A stretch of 64,000 nucleotides of DNA from Pseudomonas xantholysinigenes (GCF_014268885.2 NZ_CP077095.1:3937001-4001000); one strand, 5' to 3'; shown: positions 1-12,450, counted from the first letter of the stretch. Numbers and translations are program-made. Notes: generated by a model from the sequence alone, not told the origin.

Positions 1-614
<614 letters not shown>

Positions 615-684
615 TTCGCGCAGTGTACGGGAGAGAGGGGGCTGGGTGAACGGGTGTGCACATCAAGAAGAAAGGCAGCCTGCG

Positions 685-782
685 CCGGCCTCTTCGCGGG
701 CAAGTCCACCCCCACAGGATGGTGCCGCACCTGAAAACGACAGATTACCTGTGGGAGCGGGTTTACCCGCGAAAGGGCCAGC
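685..782. repeat. REP pair (inverted)
   Basis: Two roughly 34-bp REP copies face each other (685-718 and 748-782) with the core GCGGG-CAAG/TTTACCCGC-TCCCACAGG. This is the common P. putida-type extragenic palindrome. The left copy is imperfect. It fills the gap between argR and aruC. Confidence 0.85.
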
Positions 783-798
783 ACAGGGAATAGATAAA

Positions 799-1779
799 TC
801 AGCCCTTCTCGGCCGGCGCCGAACTGAGCTCGAACGGGCTGCTGCTGCGCCGCTGGTTGCGGTCTTCACGCGGCGTGGCGCCAAAGAAGTTGCGGTACGC
901 ACTGGAAAAATGCGGCCCCGAGGAGAACCCGCAGGACAAGCCGATCTGGATGATCGACTTGCTGGTCTGCATCAGCATCTGCCGCGCCTTGTTCAGGCGC
1001 AGCTCCAGGTAGTACTGGCTGGGCACGCGATTGAGGTACTGCTTGAAGATCCGCTCCAGCTGACGGCGCGACACGCACACATGCTGGGCGATCTCGTCGG
1101 TGGTCAGCGGCTCCTCGATATTGGCTTCCATCAGCAACACCGCCTGGGTGAGCTTCGGATGGCTGGAGCCTAGACGATTCTGCAGGGGTATACGCTGGCG
1201 CTCGCCACCTTCGCGAATGCGCTCGACCACCAGCTCCTCCGACACCGCCCCCGCCAGCTCCGCGCCGTGATCCCGGGCCAGCAGGGCCAGCAGCAGGTCG
1301 GTCACCGCCATGCCGCCGCACGCGGTCAGGCGATCACGATCCCAATCGAACAGATGGCTGGTGGCGATCACCTTGGGGAAACGCTCGCTGAAGTCATCCT
1401 GCCAGCGCCAGTGCACGGCGGCGCGGTAGCCATCGAGCAAGCCCAACAAGGCCAGCGGATAGACCCCGGCAGACAGCCCGCCAATCATGCAACCACTGCG
1501 TGCCAGCTGCTTGAGCGCTGTCGACAGCGCCGAACCGACAGCCGCTGGCGGCTCATCGGCCAGCAGGAACAACTTGTGACAGCCCTCCAGGCGACCGTTC
1601 CACGGTTCGCCCGGCAGGCGCCAGCTGCCCTCCTGCCCGGCCTCGGCCTGCAGATAGAGCAGTTCGTAGGCCACGTCCGGATGCACCCGCTGGGCCACCA
1701 GCAACACTTCTTCCGCCAGCGCCAGGGTCAGCGGCTTGGTGCCGGGCCAGATGAGAAATCCGATTCGCTGGGTGGTCAT
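799..1779 (-). CDS. argR: ArgR, AraC-family arginine-responsive regulator
   Basis: This 326-residue protein has an N-terminal amidase/DJ-1-like sensor region (start [17 protein letters not shown], with [16 protein letters not shown] and [20 protein letters not shown]) followed by an AraC-type DNA-binding domain with two helix-turn-helix motifs ([20 protein letters not shown] and [21 protein letters not shown]). This is the architecture and length of Pseudomonas ArgR, which activates arginine uptake and catabolism and represses synthesis. The frame is open for 25 more codons upstream, but the ATG at 1777-1779 fits the family N-terminus. It is the last gene of the aot transport operon, as in P. 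aeruginosa, so it is likely autoregulated from the aotJ promoter. Confidence 0.93.
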   Translation of the reverse strand: MTTQRIGFLIWPGTKPLTLALAEEVLLVAQRVHPDVAYELLYLQAEAGQEGSWRLPGEPWNGRLEGCHKLFLLADEPPAAVGSALSTALKQLARSGCMIGGLSAGVYPLALLGLLDGYRAAVHWRWQDDFSERFPKVIATSHLFDWDRDRLTACGGMAVTDLLLALLARDHGAELAGAVSEELVVERIREGGERQRIPLQNRLGSSHPKLTQAVLLMEANIEEPLTTDEIAQHVCVSRRQLERIFKQYLNRVPSQYYLELRLNKARQMLMQTSKSIIQIGLSCGFSSGPHFSSAYRNFFGATPREDRNQRRSSSPFELSSAPAEKG

Positions 1780-1881
1780 AGGGCGTGGTCCGAAACCTGG
1801 AAAGAAGGGTTCGCGCTTGTGGCGCCAGGGCATGCTGCGTGCGTTGCGCAGCATGCCCCATCATGGTGCAAAGTGCAGCCT

Positions 1882-2646
1882 TTACTTCAGGCTACCGGAA
1901 AGGAACTGCTTGAGGCGCTCGGACTGCGGATTGACCAGCACTTCGCGCGGGCAACCGCGCTCCTCTACCAGGCCCTTGTGCAGGAACACCAGCTGGTTGG
2001 AAACCTCGCGGGCAAACCCCATCTCGTGGGTGACCACGACCATGGTGCGGCCTTCCTGGGCCAGCGACTGCATGACCTTGAGCACATCCCCCACCAACTC
2101 AGGATCAAGCGCCGAGGTCGGTTCGTCGAACAGCATCACCTCCGGCTCCATGGCCAGGGCACGGGCAATCGCCACCCGCTGCTGCTCGCCACCGGACATG
2201 TGGCCCGGGAAGGCGTCCTTGCGATGGGCCACGCCCACCTTGGCCAGGTAATACTCGGCCTTCTCCAGTGCTTCCTTCTTGTTCACGCCCAGCACATGCA
2301 CCGGCGCTTCGATGATGTTCTCCAGCGCGGTCATGTGCGACCACAGGTTGAAATGCTGGAACACCATCGACAGGCGCGAACGCATGCGCTGCAGCTGCTT
2401 GGGATCGGCGGCCTTGAGCGCGCCATCCTTGCCGGCCACCAGCTTGAGCTCTTCGTTGTTGAGCAGGATCTTGCCCGCATGCGGCTGCTCGAGCAGGTTG
2501 ATGCAGCGCAGGAAGGTCGACTTGCCCGAGCCGCTGGAGCCGATGATGCTGATCACATCGCCCGCCTTGGCTTCCAGCGAGACACCCTTGAGCACCTCGT
2601 GGCTGCCATAGCGCTTGTGCAGGTCTTGGATTTGCAGTTTGTACAT
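1882..2646 (-). CDS. aotP: Arginine/ornithine ABC transporter ATP-binding protein
   Basis: This 254-residue ATPase of the polar amino acid uptake family energises import of arginine and ornithine. It has Walker [11 protein letters not shown]-loop [17 protein letters not shown], signature [14 protein letters not shown], Walker [15 protein letters not shown] and the switch histidine in [14 protein letters not shown] took the ATG at 2644-2646 (MYKLQIQDL); the frame extends five codons further but without family support. It follows aotM by 22 bp and precedes argR. HisP is the closest alternative name; the argR linkage favours AotP. Confidence 0.93.
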   Translation of the reverse strand: MYKLQIQDLHKRYGSHEVLKGVSLEAKAGDVISIIGSSGSGKSTFLRCINLLEQPHAGKILLNNEELKLVAGKDGALKAADPKQLQRMRSRLSMVFQHFNLWSHMTALENIIEAPVHVLGVNKKEALEKAEYYLAKVGVAHRKDAFPGHMSGGEQQRVAIARALAMEPEVMLFDEPTSALDPELVGDVLKVMQSLAQEGRTMVVVTHEMGFAREVSNQLVFLHKGLVEERGCPREVLVNPQSERLKQFLSGSLK

Positions 2647-2668
2647 GCTGTCGGTTCTCACAGAGCGG

Positions 2669-3367
2669 TCAGTGCTTGCGCGGCGCCAGGTAGCCGAGCC
2701 AACGGCGTTCGGCCAGCTTGAACAGGCGCACGAGGATGAAGGTCAGGCACAGGTAGAACACGCCCGCCGTGATGTAGGCCTCGAAAGGCAGGTAGTACTG
2801 GGCATTGACCGTGCGCGCGGCACCGGTGATGTCGATCAGGGTGACGATCGACGCCAGGCTGGTGGTCTGCAGCATCATGATCACTTCGTTGCTGTACTGC
2901 GGCAGCGCCCGACGCAATGCCGAAGGCAGCAGGATGCGGCGGTACATCTTCATGCGCGACATGCCGATGGCCTTGGCCGCCTCGATCTCGCCATGGGGCG
3001 TGGCCTTGAGGCTGCCGGCGATGATCTCGGCGGTGTAGGCGCTGGTGTTGACGGCAAAGGCCAGGCAGGCACAGAAGGTCGCGCTGGACAACCACGGCCA
3101 CAGGAAGCTCTCGCGCACCGCCTCGAACTGGGCCAGGCCGTAGTAGATCAAAAACAGCTGCACCAGCATCGGCGTGCCGCGGATCACATAGGTGTACAGC
3201 CAGGCGCTCATGTTCACCAGCGGCTGCTTGGACACCCGCATCAGGCCCAGCGGGATGGCCGCCAGCAGGCCAAAGAACAGCGACAGCGCCAGCAGCTTGA
3301 GGGTGGTCAGCAGGCCACCCAGGTACAGCGGCATGGCTTCCCAGATGACGTTGTAGTCGAAGATCAT
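2669..3367 (-). CDS. aotM: Arginine/ornithine ABC transporter permease AotM
   Basis: A 232-residue HisM/ArtM-type inner-membrane permease with about five transmembrane segments. The cytoplasmic EAA loop that docks the ATPase is seen as [22 protein letters not shown]. The pattern [21 protein letters not shown] is typical of the amino acid permease subfamily. The start ATG overlaps the stop of aotQ by four bases (ATGA), so the two permease subunits are translationally coupled. Together with AotQ, AotP and AotJ it makes a complete importer. Confidence 0.93.
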   Translation of the reverse strand: MIFDYNVIWEAMPLYLGGLLTTLKLLALSLFFGLLAAIPLGLMRVSKQPLVNMSAWLYTYVIRGTPMLVQLFLIYYGLAQFEAVRESFLWPWLSSATFCACLAFAVNTSAYTAEIIAGSLKATPHGEIEAAKAIGMSRMKMYRRILLPSALRRALPQYSNEVIMMLQTTSLASIVTLIDITGAARTVNAQYYLPFEAYITAGVFYLCLTFILVRLFKLAERRWLGYLAPRKH

Positions 3368-4053
3368 AGTTCAGCCGCCTTGACGCCCACCGAGTAGCGC
3401 TTCTCGAGATACTTCAACGCCAGCAGCGAGACACTGGTCAACACCAGGTACAACGCCGCCACCGCCAGGAAGAAGGTGAAGGGTTCGCGGGTGGCATCGG
3501 CCGCCTGCTTGGCCTTGAACATCATGTCCTGCAGGCCGACCACGGAAATCAGCGCGGTCGCCTTGGTCAACACCAGCCAGTTGTTGGTGAAGCCCGGGAT
3601 CGCCAGGCGAATCATCTGCGGCACCATGATCCGGAAGAACACCTGCACACCGCTCATGCCATAGGCCGCGCCCGCCTCGGCCTGCCCCTTGGGAATACCC
3701 AGGAAGGCGCCACGGAAGGTTTCCGAGAGGTAGGCACCGAAGATGAAGCCCAGGGTGCCGATGCCGGCGACCAGGGGGTTCAGGTCGATGTAGTCGTCAT
3801 AGCCGAGCAGCGGCGCCACCCGGTTAATGATGTCCTGGCCGCCATAGAAGATCAGCAGGATCAGGACCAGGTCGGGGATGCCACGGATGACCGTGGAGTA
3901 CAGATCCCCTAACCAGGCCAACCAGCGCACCGGCGACAAGCGCAGCGCCACGCCGATCAGGCCGAGGACGATGGCCAGGGCCATCGACGACAGGGCGAGC
4001 TGCAGCGTCAGCCACGCTCCGTCGAGGATGACTGCCCCATAGCCTTTCAACAT
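3364..4053 (-). CDS. aotQ: Arginine/ornithine ABC transporter permease AotQ
   Basis: A 229-residue HisQ-type permease subunit. It contains VIRGIPDLVLILLIFYGGQDI and the EAA-like loop GQAEAGAAYGMSGVQVFFRIMVPQM, plus several hydrophobic spans. It lies 91 bp downstream of aotJ and overlaps aotM. In P. aeruginosa an extra gene, aotO, sits between aotQ and aotM; here the two genes overlap directly, so aotO is absent. Confidence 0.92.
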   Translation of the reverse strand: MLKGYGAVILDGAWLTLQLALSSMALAIVLGLIGVALRLSPVRWLAWLGDLYSTVIRGIPDLVLILLIFYGGQDIINRVAPLLGYDDYIDLNPLVAGIGTLGFIFGAYLSETFRGAFLGIPKGQAEAGAAYGMSGVQVFFRIMVPQMIRLAIPGFTNNWLVLTKATALISVVGLQDMMFKAKQAADATREPFTFFLAVAALYLVLTSVSLLALKYLEKRYSVGVKAAEL

Positions 4054-4144
4054 GATTCGGATTCCTCAGGGCTTGGGAATGAAAAATGGTGCAAACCTCA
4101 GAGATTCTGCTGTTTGCACCATTACACAGGTGTATCTCGACGTC

Positions 4145-4930
4145 TTACTTGGCGTCAGGGCCGTAGATGTCGAAATTGAAGTACTTGGCTTCGATCTGCT
4201 TGTACTTGCCGTTGGCACGGATCGCGTCGATGGCCGCGTTGATGCGGTCGGCGTTGGCCTTGTCACCCTTGCGCACGGCGATACCGACGCCATCACCGAA
4301 GTACTTGGTGTCGGTGAAGGCCGGGCCAACGAAGGCGAAGCCCTTGCCAGCGTCGGTCTTCAGGAAGCCGTCCTCGAGCAGGGTGGCGTCGGCCACGGTA
4401 CCGTCCAGGCGGCCGGCGGCGACATCGAGGTAGATTTCGTTCTGGGTGCCGTAAGGCACGACGGTGGCGCCTTGCGGGGCCAGGACTTCCTTGGCGAAGC
4501 GGTCGTGGATGGAGCCGCGCTGCACGCCGATCTTCTTGCCCTTGAGCTCGACCAGGCTGTCGCTGACGGTGGTGCCTTCCTTCATGACCAAGCGGGCCGG
4601 GGTCAGGTAGTAGCGCTTGGTGAAGTCGACCGACTTCTTGCGATCGTCAGTGATCGACATGGACGACAGGATGGCGTCGATCTTGCGCACTTTCAGCGCC
4701 GGGATCAGGCCGTCGAACTCCTGCTCGACCCAGGTGCACTTGGCTTTCATCTCTTCGCACAAGGCATTGCCGATGTCGTAGTCGAAGCCGGCCAGGCTGC
4801 CGTCGGGCTGCTTGAAGGCGAAGGGTGGGTAGGCGGCCTCGATACCAATCTTCAACGGCTTCTCGTCGGCCTGCGAGACCAGGGAAAACATGGAAAGCGC
4901 CAGGGCGCCAAGCAGTGCGAGCTTCTTCAT
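4145..4930 (-). CDS. aotJ: Arginine/ornithine periplasmic binding protein AotJ
   Basis: A 261-residue solute-binding protein of the lysine/arginine/ornithine family (SBP_bac_3). It begins with a cleavable signal peptide ([24 protein letters not shown]) and then shows [27 protein letters not shown], the typical N-lobe with the ligand-binding aromatic and acidic residues, and [21 protein letters not shown] in the hinge region. The frame is open further upstream, but the ATG at 4928-4930 has a GGAGTTACCTG ribosome site and gives the signal peptide. It is the first gene of the aotJQMP-argR operon, with ArgR-like boxes 120-165 bp upstream. Confidence 0.94.
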   Translation of the reverse strand: MKKLALLGALALSMFSLVSQADEKPLKIGIEAAYPPFAFKQPDGSLAGFDYDIGNALCEEMKAKCTWVEQEFDGLIPALKVRKIDAILSSMSITDDRKKSVDFTKRYYLTPARLVMKEGTTVSDSLVELKGKKIGVQRGSIHDRFAKEVLAPQGATVVPYGTQNEIYLDVAAGRLDGTVADATLLEDGFLKTDAGKGFAFVGPAFTDTKYFGDGVGIAVRKGDKANADRINAAIDAIRANGKYKQIEAKYFNFDIYGPDAK

Positions 4931-5049
4931 CAGGTAACTCCATCGGTACGGGGCAATACAAGGCAGTTGTAACGGCTGCCCGATATGCGAATGGGTACAA
5001 CGCGAGCCGCGCAGGGTTCGACCAAGGTCGCAGACCACGAGCGAGTGAG

Positions 5050-5096
5050 TGGCATTTTAGCGACAGCCCGGTAGTCGATATTTCTTCAAAGCGACA
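5050..5096 (-). promoter_or_regulatory. Candidate ArgR-binding sites upstream of aotJ
   Basis: Read on the minus strand, TGTCGC-N8-AA occurs exactly at 5081-5096. A second copy at 5050-5065 keeps TGTCGC but has one mismatch in the AA. Their spacing is 31 bp. The rest of the aotJ-acsA gap (4931-5377) holds no gene that I can see. Confidence 0.5.
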
Positions 5097-5377
5097 ACTA
5101 GTTACAGAAGCGCCTGGAACCGCGGCGGGCGATATTGACAGCTCCTGCGGATTATGCAAGAGCAAAAAAGAAATAACCCATACACAAAGCAATAAGCGGG
5201 CCCATTATTGGCAAAGCCTTGTATTCCGGCAAGTGCAGCGTGCCGCAGCGCAAGAAATGCTCGCAAAAACGCACCGTTCTGGCACGTGAATGTTTCTGCA
5301 GGCCCCGGTTTTGTGCGAAATAGGTGACAGCGAAAGGTTACCGATGAATGTCGGAGTAACACCTCTGTAGCAAAGCA

Positions 5378-5406
5378 AAAGCCCCGCCGGTTGCCCGGCG
5401 GGGCTT
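5378..5406 (-). terminator. Intrinsic terminator of acsA
   Basis: A 13-bp stem AAAGCCCCGCCGG / CCGGCGGGGCTTT closes on a 3-base loop. On the minus strand it is followed by a T-rich stretch (TTTTGCTTTG). It starts 28 bp after the acsA stop codon. Confidence 0.85.
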
Positions 5407-5433
5407 TGTTCATCGTTTCAGGGCGGTCGACGA

Positions 5434-7395
<1,962 letters not shown>

Positions 7396-7801
7396 CTGTG
7401 TTACCTCGGTGTAATAGTTGTTTTTGTATGGAACCGTTTGTAACTGTACCAGAGCAGCAAACACCATTCGACGTTGGTAGTAACGCGCCGCCCCGGCAAC
7501 CCGCTGTTTGAACCGGGCCGCTCTAGCACATGGCATTCAGTCATCCCATGCAGCAACGACAGTGAATACCTGGGGGATTGTTACAGATTCTGTCAAAAGA
7601 CTTTATCAAAACCCCCTCTGTTTCAGCCCCGGCCACCCTCCTAGAATTCACCTCGCCAGCAACGGCAACGCGATTAACTTGGTAACAGCCCCCACCCAGG
7701 CAAAGTTAATTCGCAGCTCATCCTGATAGTTGAAACTTGCTGTACTCGCGGCGCCCTCAGCGCCGCGTGCCCCCTCACGACCTTAGATAGGTAAATAGAA
7801 A
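7396..7801. other. Intergenic region between acsA and the DUF2790 gene
   Basis: A 406-bp gap between divergent genes that should hold both promoters. It is less GC-rich than its surroundings around 7570-7780. I see no gene or REP element and no promoter I would name with confidence. Confidence 0.5.
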
Positions 7802-8056
7802 ATGAAAGCTTTACTGGTATTGGTACTTGGCAGTCTTTGCGGCGCGGCAATGGCCGGCGAGGCAAACAATGCCGAGCAGATTCCGGTTGAACAGTACAGT
7901 TATTCGCAGCACCTGGACATCGCCCGTGTTATTTCCATGAGCGAAGTGCCTAATGTTTGCGAAGTCGTACCCGCCCGCATGACCTACGAAGACTCCAAAG
8001 GTCAGAAGCACATTCTCGAATACCGCGTGATGGGGAACGGCTGCTCCAACGGCTGA
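7802..8056 (+). CDS. Small exported DUF2790 protein
   Basis: An 84-residue protein with a signal peptide (MKALLVLVLGSLCGAAMAGEA) and a mature part ending VPARMTYEDSKGQ...LEYRVMGNGC, the pattern of the Pseudomonas DUF2790 family. Two cysteines in the mature region (VPNVCEVV and NGCSNG) could form a disulfide. Function is unknown for the family; members are small periplasmic proteins often present in several paralogues. The start has a weak AGGT ribosome site. A short hairpin follows the stop codon. Confidence 0.85.
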   Translation: MKALLVLVLGSLCGAAMAGEANNAEQIPVEQYSYSQHLDIARVISMSEVPNVCEVVPARMTYEDSKGQKHILEYRVMGNGCSNG

Positions 8057-8067
8057 TTGCCGATGCC

Positions 8068-8090
8068 CAAGGGGCCGCCCTGCGGCCCTT
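8068..8090 (+). terminator. Hairpin after the DUF2790 gene
   Basis: The sequence AAGGGGCCGC-CCT-GCGGCCCTT forms a strong stem with one bulged G, 11 bp after the stop codon. A T-run is lacking, so termination strength is uncertain. Confidence 0.5.
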
Positions 8091-8140
8091 CGCGGGAAAC
8101 ACCATCAACTCGCCATGAGCAGGCTCATGCACAGCCCACT

Positions 8141-9700
8141 TTATTCCGCCGACTTGCCCAACGAATAATCACGCAACTTGTTGGCGATGGTCGTATGCGA
8201 AACCCCTAGCCGCTTGCCCAATGCGCGACTGCTTGGAAACTCGCCCAGCAAACTTTCCAACACGGCTTTTTCAAAACGCCCGACAATTTGCGAAAGATCG
8301 CCATCCAGCGAAAACTCGCCCAATGGCTGGCGCACGCCATAATCCGGCAAGCGAATATGTTCGCTTTTTACCACGCCACCTTCACATAACGACACCGCCT
8401 GGAACAAGACGTTTTCCAGTTGCCTTACATTGCCTGGCCAATGGTACTGGCTCAACTTGTCCATCGCCGAAGATGCCAGGCGCGGCATCGGGCAACCAAT
8501 CTGCCGACTGGCCTGATCAAGGAAGTGCTGCACCAAGCCCTCCAACCCATCCATGCATTCGCGCAATGGCGGTATGTGCAGCGACAACACATTCAAACGA
8601 TGGTAGAGATCCTGGCGGAACTCACCGCGCGCGCAGAGTTCGGACAGGTCGACCTGGGTCGCGCAGATCACCCGCACATCGAGATAGACCTCTTCATCGC
8701 TGCCCACCCGGCGGAAACAGCCGTCCTGCAAGAAGCGCAACAGCTTGACCTGCAGTCGTGGGCTCATCTCCCCGACGCCATCGAGAAACAGCGTGCCACC
8801 AGCGGTCAGCTCCAACAGCCCAAGCTTGCCCTCGGCCCGCGCCCCCTCGAAGGCTCCGGGCCCATAGCCGAACAGCTCGGTCTCGGCCATCGACTCCGGC
8901 AGGCCGGCACAGTTGAGCGCCATCAACGGCGCCTGGCCGCGCGGGCTGGCCAGGTGGCAGGCGCGCGCCAGCAGCTCCTTGCCGGTACCCGTCTCGCCCT
9001 CGATCAACAAAGGCGCATCCAGCGGCGCCATGCGTCGCGCTTCACGCACTACCGCCGCCATCACCCTGGAGCTCTGGAAGATGCTGTCGAACCCGCGCAG
9101 CTCCTGCTTGCGCACGTTGTAGATACGCTCACCGATACGATCAGCGCGATGCAGGGTCAGCACAGCGCCAGCCAAGGCCTCGCTCTCGTCGTGCTCCGAT
9201 TGCAGCGGCGCGATATCGGCCAGGAACACATCGCCCTTGACCTTGATGCGCAAGCCGTTGATCCGCGACTTGTTGGCCCGCACCAGCTCCGGCAGGTCGA
9301 AGTCCTCGACATAGCGCGACAAGGGGATCCCCGGCACCTCGTCGACGCGCACCCCGAGCAGCTGCGCCGCGCCGCGGTTGGCAGCGACGATACTGCCGCC
9401 CATGTCGATCGACAGCACCGGGAAATCCAGCGCCCCGAGCAGCGCGTTCAACTCCATGTGCCGACGTTCGCTGGGCATCAAGCCGACGCGCTTGACCCCG
9501 AACACCCCGGCGATCGACTCGAACTTGGGCCGTAGTGCCTGGAACTGCAGGTTGATCAGGTTCGGACAGTGCAGGTAGATGGCGTTGCCGTGGTCACCGC
9601 CCACCTCGCCGCGCAGCACGTTGATGCCGTACTCCACCAGCAGGTTGAGGATGTCCCGGAGGATGCCGATACGGTTTTGGCAATGCACCTTGATACGCAT
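8141..9700 (-). CDS. phhR: PhhR, TyrR-like regulator of phenylalanine/tyrosine catabolism
   Basis: A 519-residue regulator of the phh genes. It has an N-terminal ACT domain (MRIKVHCQNRIGILRDILNL), a PAS domain (about 80-190, SIDMGGSIVAANRGAAQLLG), a central AAA+ domain of the NtrC type with Walker A GETGTGKE and Walker B GGTLFLDGVGEM, and a C-terminal TyrR-type HTH (SSRALGKRLGVSHTTIANKLRDY). The loop that contacts sigma-54 (GAFTGA) reads GAFEGA, as expected of TyrR-like proteins that work with sigma-70. The ATG at 9698-9700 is the family start; the frame extends 37 codons upstream without support. It is divergent from phhA. Confidence 0.95.
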   Translation of the reverse strand: MRIKVHCQNRIGILRDILNLLVEYGINVLRGEVGGDHGNAIYLHCPNLINLQFQALRPKFESIAGVFGVKRVGLMPSERRHMELNALLGALDFPVLSIDMGGSIVAANRGAAQLLGVRVDEVPGIPLSRYVEDFDLPELVRANKSRINGLRIKVKGDVFLADIAPLQSEHDESEALAGAVLTLHRADRIGERIYNVRKQELRGFDSIFQSSRVMAAVVREARRMAPLDAPLLIEGETGTGKELLARACHLASPRGQAPLMALNCAGLPESMAETELFGYGPGAFEGARAEGKLGLLELTAGGTLFLDGVGEMSPRLQVKLLRFLQDGCFRRVGSDEEVYLDVRVICATQVDLSELCARGEFRQDLYHRLNVLSLHIPPLRECMDGLEGLVQHFLDQASRQIGCPMPRLASSAMDKLSQYHWPGNVRQLENVLFQAVSLCEGGVVKSEHIRLPDYGVRQPLGEFSLDGDLSQIVGRFEKAVLESLLGEFPSSRALGKRLGVSHTTIANKLRDYSLGKSAE

Positions 9701-9819
9701 GGAGGCTCTCGAAACAGACAAAAATTTCGTTGGTCGACGGAAAACTCGTAAAGATAAGCTGACAAAAACAGCACATAGGCCAGCCTGGCACCCACCATTT
9801 TCCGGGATCAATCCGATCT

Positions 9820-9837
9820 TGTAAAATTATCGTTACA
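9820..9837. promoter_or_regulatory. Probable PhhR (TyrR-type) box upstream of phhA
   Basis: TGTAAA-ATTATC-GTTACA matches the TyrR-box consensus TGTAAA-N6-TTTACA at 11 of 12 fixed positions. It lies 117 bp before phhA and 119 bp before phhR, so it could serve both. A weaker half-match (CGTAAA-N6-CTGACA) lies at 9747-9764. Confidence 0.75.
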
Positions 9838-9954
9838 AAAACCCTGCAAACGAATGTCACCTCCAGTGGCAAACACCCGTGCAAAGCACCAAGGACGGGG
9901 TTATCTCTAGGGCATGTCCTGAACATAACAAGAATGTCCTCCCAGGAGAGCCAC

Positions 9955-10743
9955 ATGAAACAGACGCACTACGTGGCCCGTGAGCCCGATGCGCACGGCT
10001 TCATCGACTACCCGCAGCAAGAGCATGCGGTGTGGAACACCCTGATCACCCGCCAGCTGAAAGTCATCGAAGGCCGGGCCTGTCAGGAGTACCTGGACGG
10101 CATCGAGCAGCTCAAGCTGCCCCATGACCGCATTCCGCAACTGGGCGAAATCAACAAGGTGCTGGGCGCCACCACGGGCTGGCAAGTCGCCCGGGTGCCA
10201 GCGCTGATCCCCTTCCAGACCTTCTTCGAACTGCTCGCCAGCAAGCGCTTCCCGGTCGCCACCTTCATCCGCACCCCGGAAGAGCTGGACTACCTGCAGG
10301 AGCCCGACATCTTTCACGAGATCTTCGGCCACTGCCCACTGCTGACCAACCCTTGGTTCGCCGAATTCACCCACACCTACGGCAAGCTCGGCCTGGCCGC
10401 GACCAAGGAAGAGCGCGTCTACCTGGCGCGCCTGTACTGGATGACCATCGAGTTCGGCCTGATGGAAACCGCCCAGGGCCGCAAGATCTACGGCGGCGGC
10501 ATCCTCTCCTCGCCGAAGGAGACCGTCTACAGTCTGTCAAGCGAGCCCGAGCACCAGGCCTTCGATCCGATCGAGGCCATGCGCACGCCGTACCGCATCG
10601 ACATCCTGCAGCCCCTGTACTTCGTCCTGCCGAGCATGAAGCGCCTGTTCGACCTGGCCCACGAAGACATCATGGCCATGGTCCACCAGGCCATGCAGTT
10701 GGGGCTGCACGCACCGAAGTTTCCACCCAAGGTCGCTGCCTGA
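9955..10743 (+). CDS. phhA: Phenylalanine-4-hydroxylase
   Basis: A 262-residue monomeric, iron- and tetrahydropterin-dependent hydroxylase converting phenylalanine to tyrosine. The iron site is visible as the two histidines of [13 protein letters not shown] plus the glutamate of YWMTIEFGL. Substrate-region motifs [15 protein letters not shown] and the C-terminal [15 protein letters not shown] are as in the bacterial family. ATG at 9955 has AGGAG seven bases upstream; the open frame upstream (MSSQESH) is not needed. It is the first gene of phhABC and is probably activated by PhhR through the box at 9820-9837. Confidence 0.96.
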   Translation: MKQTHYVAREPDAHGFIDYPQQEHAVWNTLITRQLKVIEGRACQEYLDGIEQLKLPHDRIPQLGEINKVLGATTGWQVARVPALIPFQTFFELLASKRFPVATFIRTPEELDYLQEPDIFHEIFGHCPLLTNPWFAEFTHTYGKLGLAATKEERVYLARLYWMTIEFGLMETAQGRKIYGGGILSSPKETVYSLSSEPEHQAFDPIEAMRTPYRIDILQPLYFVLPSMKRLFDLAHEDIMAMVHQAMQLGLHAPKFPPKVAA

Positions 10744-10781
10744 GCGGCCTTGTCGATAACAACTCAAACCGGAAAACACCT

Positions 10782-11138
10782 ATGAATGCCTTGAACCAAG
10801 CCCACTGCGAAGCCTGCCGCGCCGATGCGCCGAAAGTCACCGACGAAGAACTGGCGGTGCTGATCCGCGAGATTCCGGACTGGAACATCGAAGTCCGCGA
10901 CGGTCACATGGAGCTCGAGCGCGTGTTCCTGTTCAAGAACTTCAAGCACGCCCTGGCCTTCACCAATGCCATCGGCGAAATTGCCGAGGCCGAAGGTCAC
11001 CACCCGGGCCTGCTGACCGAATGGGGCAAGGTCACCGTGACCTGGTGGAGCCATTCGATCAAAGGCCTGCACCGCAATGACTTCATCATGTGCGCGCGCA
11101 CCGATGAAGTCGCCAAGACTGCCGAAGGGCGCAAGTGA
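10782..11138 (+). CDS. phhB: Pterin-4a-carbinolamine dehydratase
   Basis: A 118-residue dehydratase that recycles the 4a-hydroxytetrahydropterin made by PhhA. The family motif is seen as [19 protein letters not shown] and [16 protein letters not shown], with the catalytic histidines of EGHHP and WSHS. It starts 38 bp after phhA and ends in a TGATG junction with phhC, so all three genes form one operon. Confidence 0.95.
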   Translation: MNALNQAHCEACRADAPKVTDEELAVLIREIPDWNIEVRDGHMELERVFLFKNFKHALAFTNAIGEIAEAEGHHPGLLTEWGKVTVTWWSHSIKGLHRNDFIMCARTDEVAKTAEGRK

Positions 11139-12331
11139 TGCACTTCACGGCCATTGGCCGGGTCCCCGGCGACCCGATCCTCGGCCTGATGGAGGCCTAC
11201 GCCCGCGATGCCAACCCGGACAAGTTCGACCTGGGTGTCGGCGTATTCAAGGACGCCCAGGGCCTGACGCCGATTCCCGCCGCAGTCAAGCAGGCCGAGC
11301 AACGGTTGGTCGAGCGCCAGGCGAGCAAGAGCTACATCGGCGGCCACGGCGACGCGGCGTTCGGTCGGTTGATCAGTGAACTGGTGCTGGGCAGCGCTTC
11401 GCCGCTGCTCGCCGCCCAGCGCGCCGGCGCCACCCAGACCCCAGGCGGTACCGGCGCCCTGCGCCTGGCCGCGGAGTTCATCGCCCACTGCCTGCCGGGC
11501 CGTGGCGTCTGGCTGAGCAACCCGACCTGGCCGATCCACGAGACAATCTTCGCCGGCGCCGGGCTCAAGGTGTCCCACTACCCCTATGTGGGTGCGGACA
11601 ATCGCCTGAACGTCGCTGGCCTGCTCGCCGCGCTGGAGCAAGCCCCTGAAGGCGACGTGGTATTGCTGCACGCCTGCTGCCACAACCCCACCGGCTTCGA
11701 CCTGGGCCAGGACGACTGGCGCGCGGTGCTCGCCATCGTCAAGCGGCGCAACCTGCTGCCCTTGATCGACTTCGCCTACCAAGGCTTTGGCGACGGCCTG
11801 GAGGAAGACGCCTGGGCGGTGCGCCTGTTCGCCGCCGAATTGCCGGAGCTGCTGGTCACCAGCTCCTGCTCGAAGAACTTCGGCCTCTATCGCGACCGCA
11901 CCGGCGCGCTGCTGGTGAGCTGTCATGACGCCGAAAAACTGCAGGATGTGCGCAGTCAGCTGGCATTCATCGCACGCAACCTGTGGTCGACACCGCCGGA
12001 CCACGGTGCCGCAGTGGTGGCCGAGATTCTTGGCGACCCGGCACTGAAAGCGCTGTGGGTTAAAGAAGTGAACGCCATGCGCCAGCGCATCGCCGAGCTG
12101 CGCCAGGGGCTGGTCCAGGCCCTGGCGCCCCACGGCCTGGCCGAGCGCTTCGCGCACATCGCGGCGCAACGCGGGATGTTCTCCTATACCGGGCTGAACC
12201 CGGAGCAGGTGCGCCAACTGCGTGAGCGGCACAGCGTGTACATGGTCGGTACCGGTCGGGCGAACATCGCCGGGGCCGATGCCCAGCGCCTGGAACAGCT
12301 GGCCGCGGCCATCGCCGACGTCTGTCGCTGA
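11138..12331 (+). CDS. phhC: Aromatic amino acid aminotransferase
   Basis: A 397-residue class I PLP aminotransferase that removes the amino group from tyrosine/phenylalanine, third step of the phh pathway. It shows PGGTGALRLAAEFI, the substrate-pocket motif CCHNPTGFDL, DFAYQGFGDGLEEDA and the PLP lysine in SCSKNFGLYRDRTGAL. The ATG at 11138-11140 overlaps the phhB stop codon (TGATG), indicating coupling. The same family includes TyrB; the phh operon position supports phhC. Confidence 0.94.
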   Translation: MHFTAIGRVPGDPILGLMEAYARDANPDKFDLGVGVFKDAQGLTPIPAAVKQAEQRLVERQASKSYIGGHGDAAFGRLISELVLGSASPLLAAQRAGATQTPGGTGALRLAAEFIAHCLPGRGVWLSNPTWPIHETIFAGAGLKVSHYPYVGADNRLNVAGLLAALEQAPEGDVVLLHACCHNPTGFDLGQDDWRAVLAIVKRRNLLPLIDFAYQGFGDGLEEDAWAVRLFAAELPELLVTSSCSKNFGLYRDRTGALLVSCHDAEKLQDVRSQLAFIARNLWSTPPDHGAAVVAEILGDPALKALWVKEVNAMRQRIAELRQGLVQALAPHGLAERFAHIAAQRGMFSYTGLNPEQVRQLRERHSVYMVGTGRANIAGADAQRLEQLAAAIADVCR

Positions 12332-12378
12332 TCGCGCCGCTACTGTCTTGCAAAGAGGCCTCCATCTGCCGCGCCCCT

Positions 12379-12450
12379 CCTGTGGGAGCGGCTTCAGCCG
12401 CGAACACCGGCATGGCCGATGCCAGGCACCGTGTCGCTGGCTTCGCGGCA
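12379..12450. repeat. Degenerate REP unit
   Basis: TGTGGGAGCGGCTTCAGCCG at 12381 followed by CGAACACCGGC and, further on, GCCAGGCACCG and GGCTTCGCGG. It is one reversed, partly decayed copy of the unit that forms the tandem array at 48.1-50.0 kb. The remainder of the 327-bp gap 12332-12658 shows no gene. Confidence 0.7.

Noticed and set aside
9867..9882. Sigma-54 promoter for phhA
   Set aside because: GG and GC elements are 11 instead of 10 bases apart, and PhhR lacks the GAFTGA loop.
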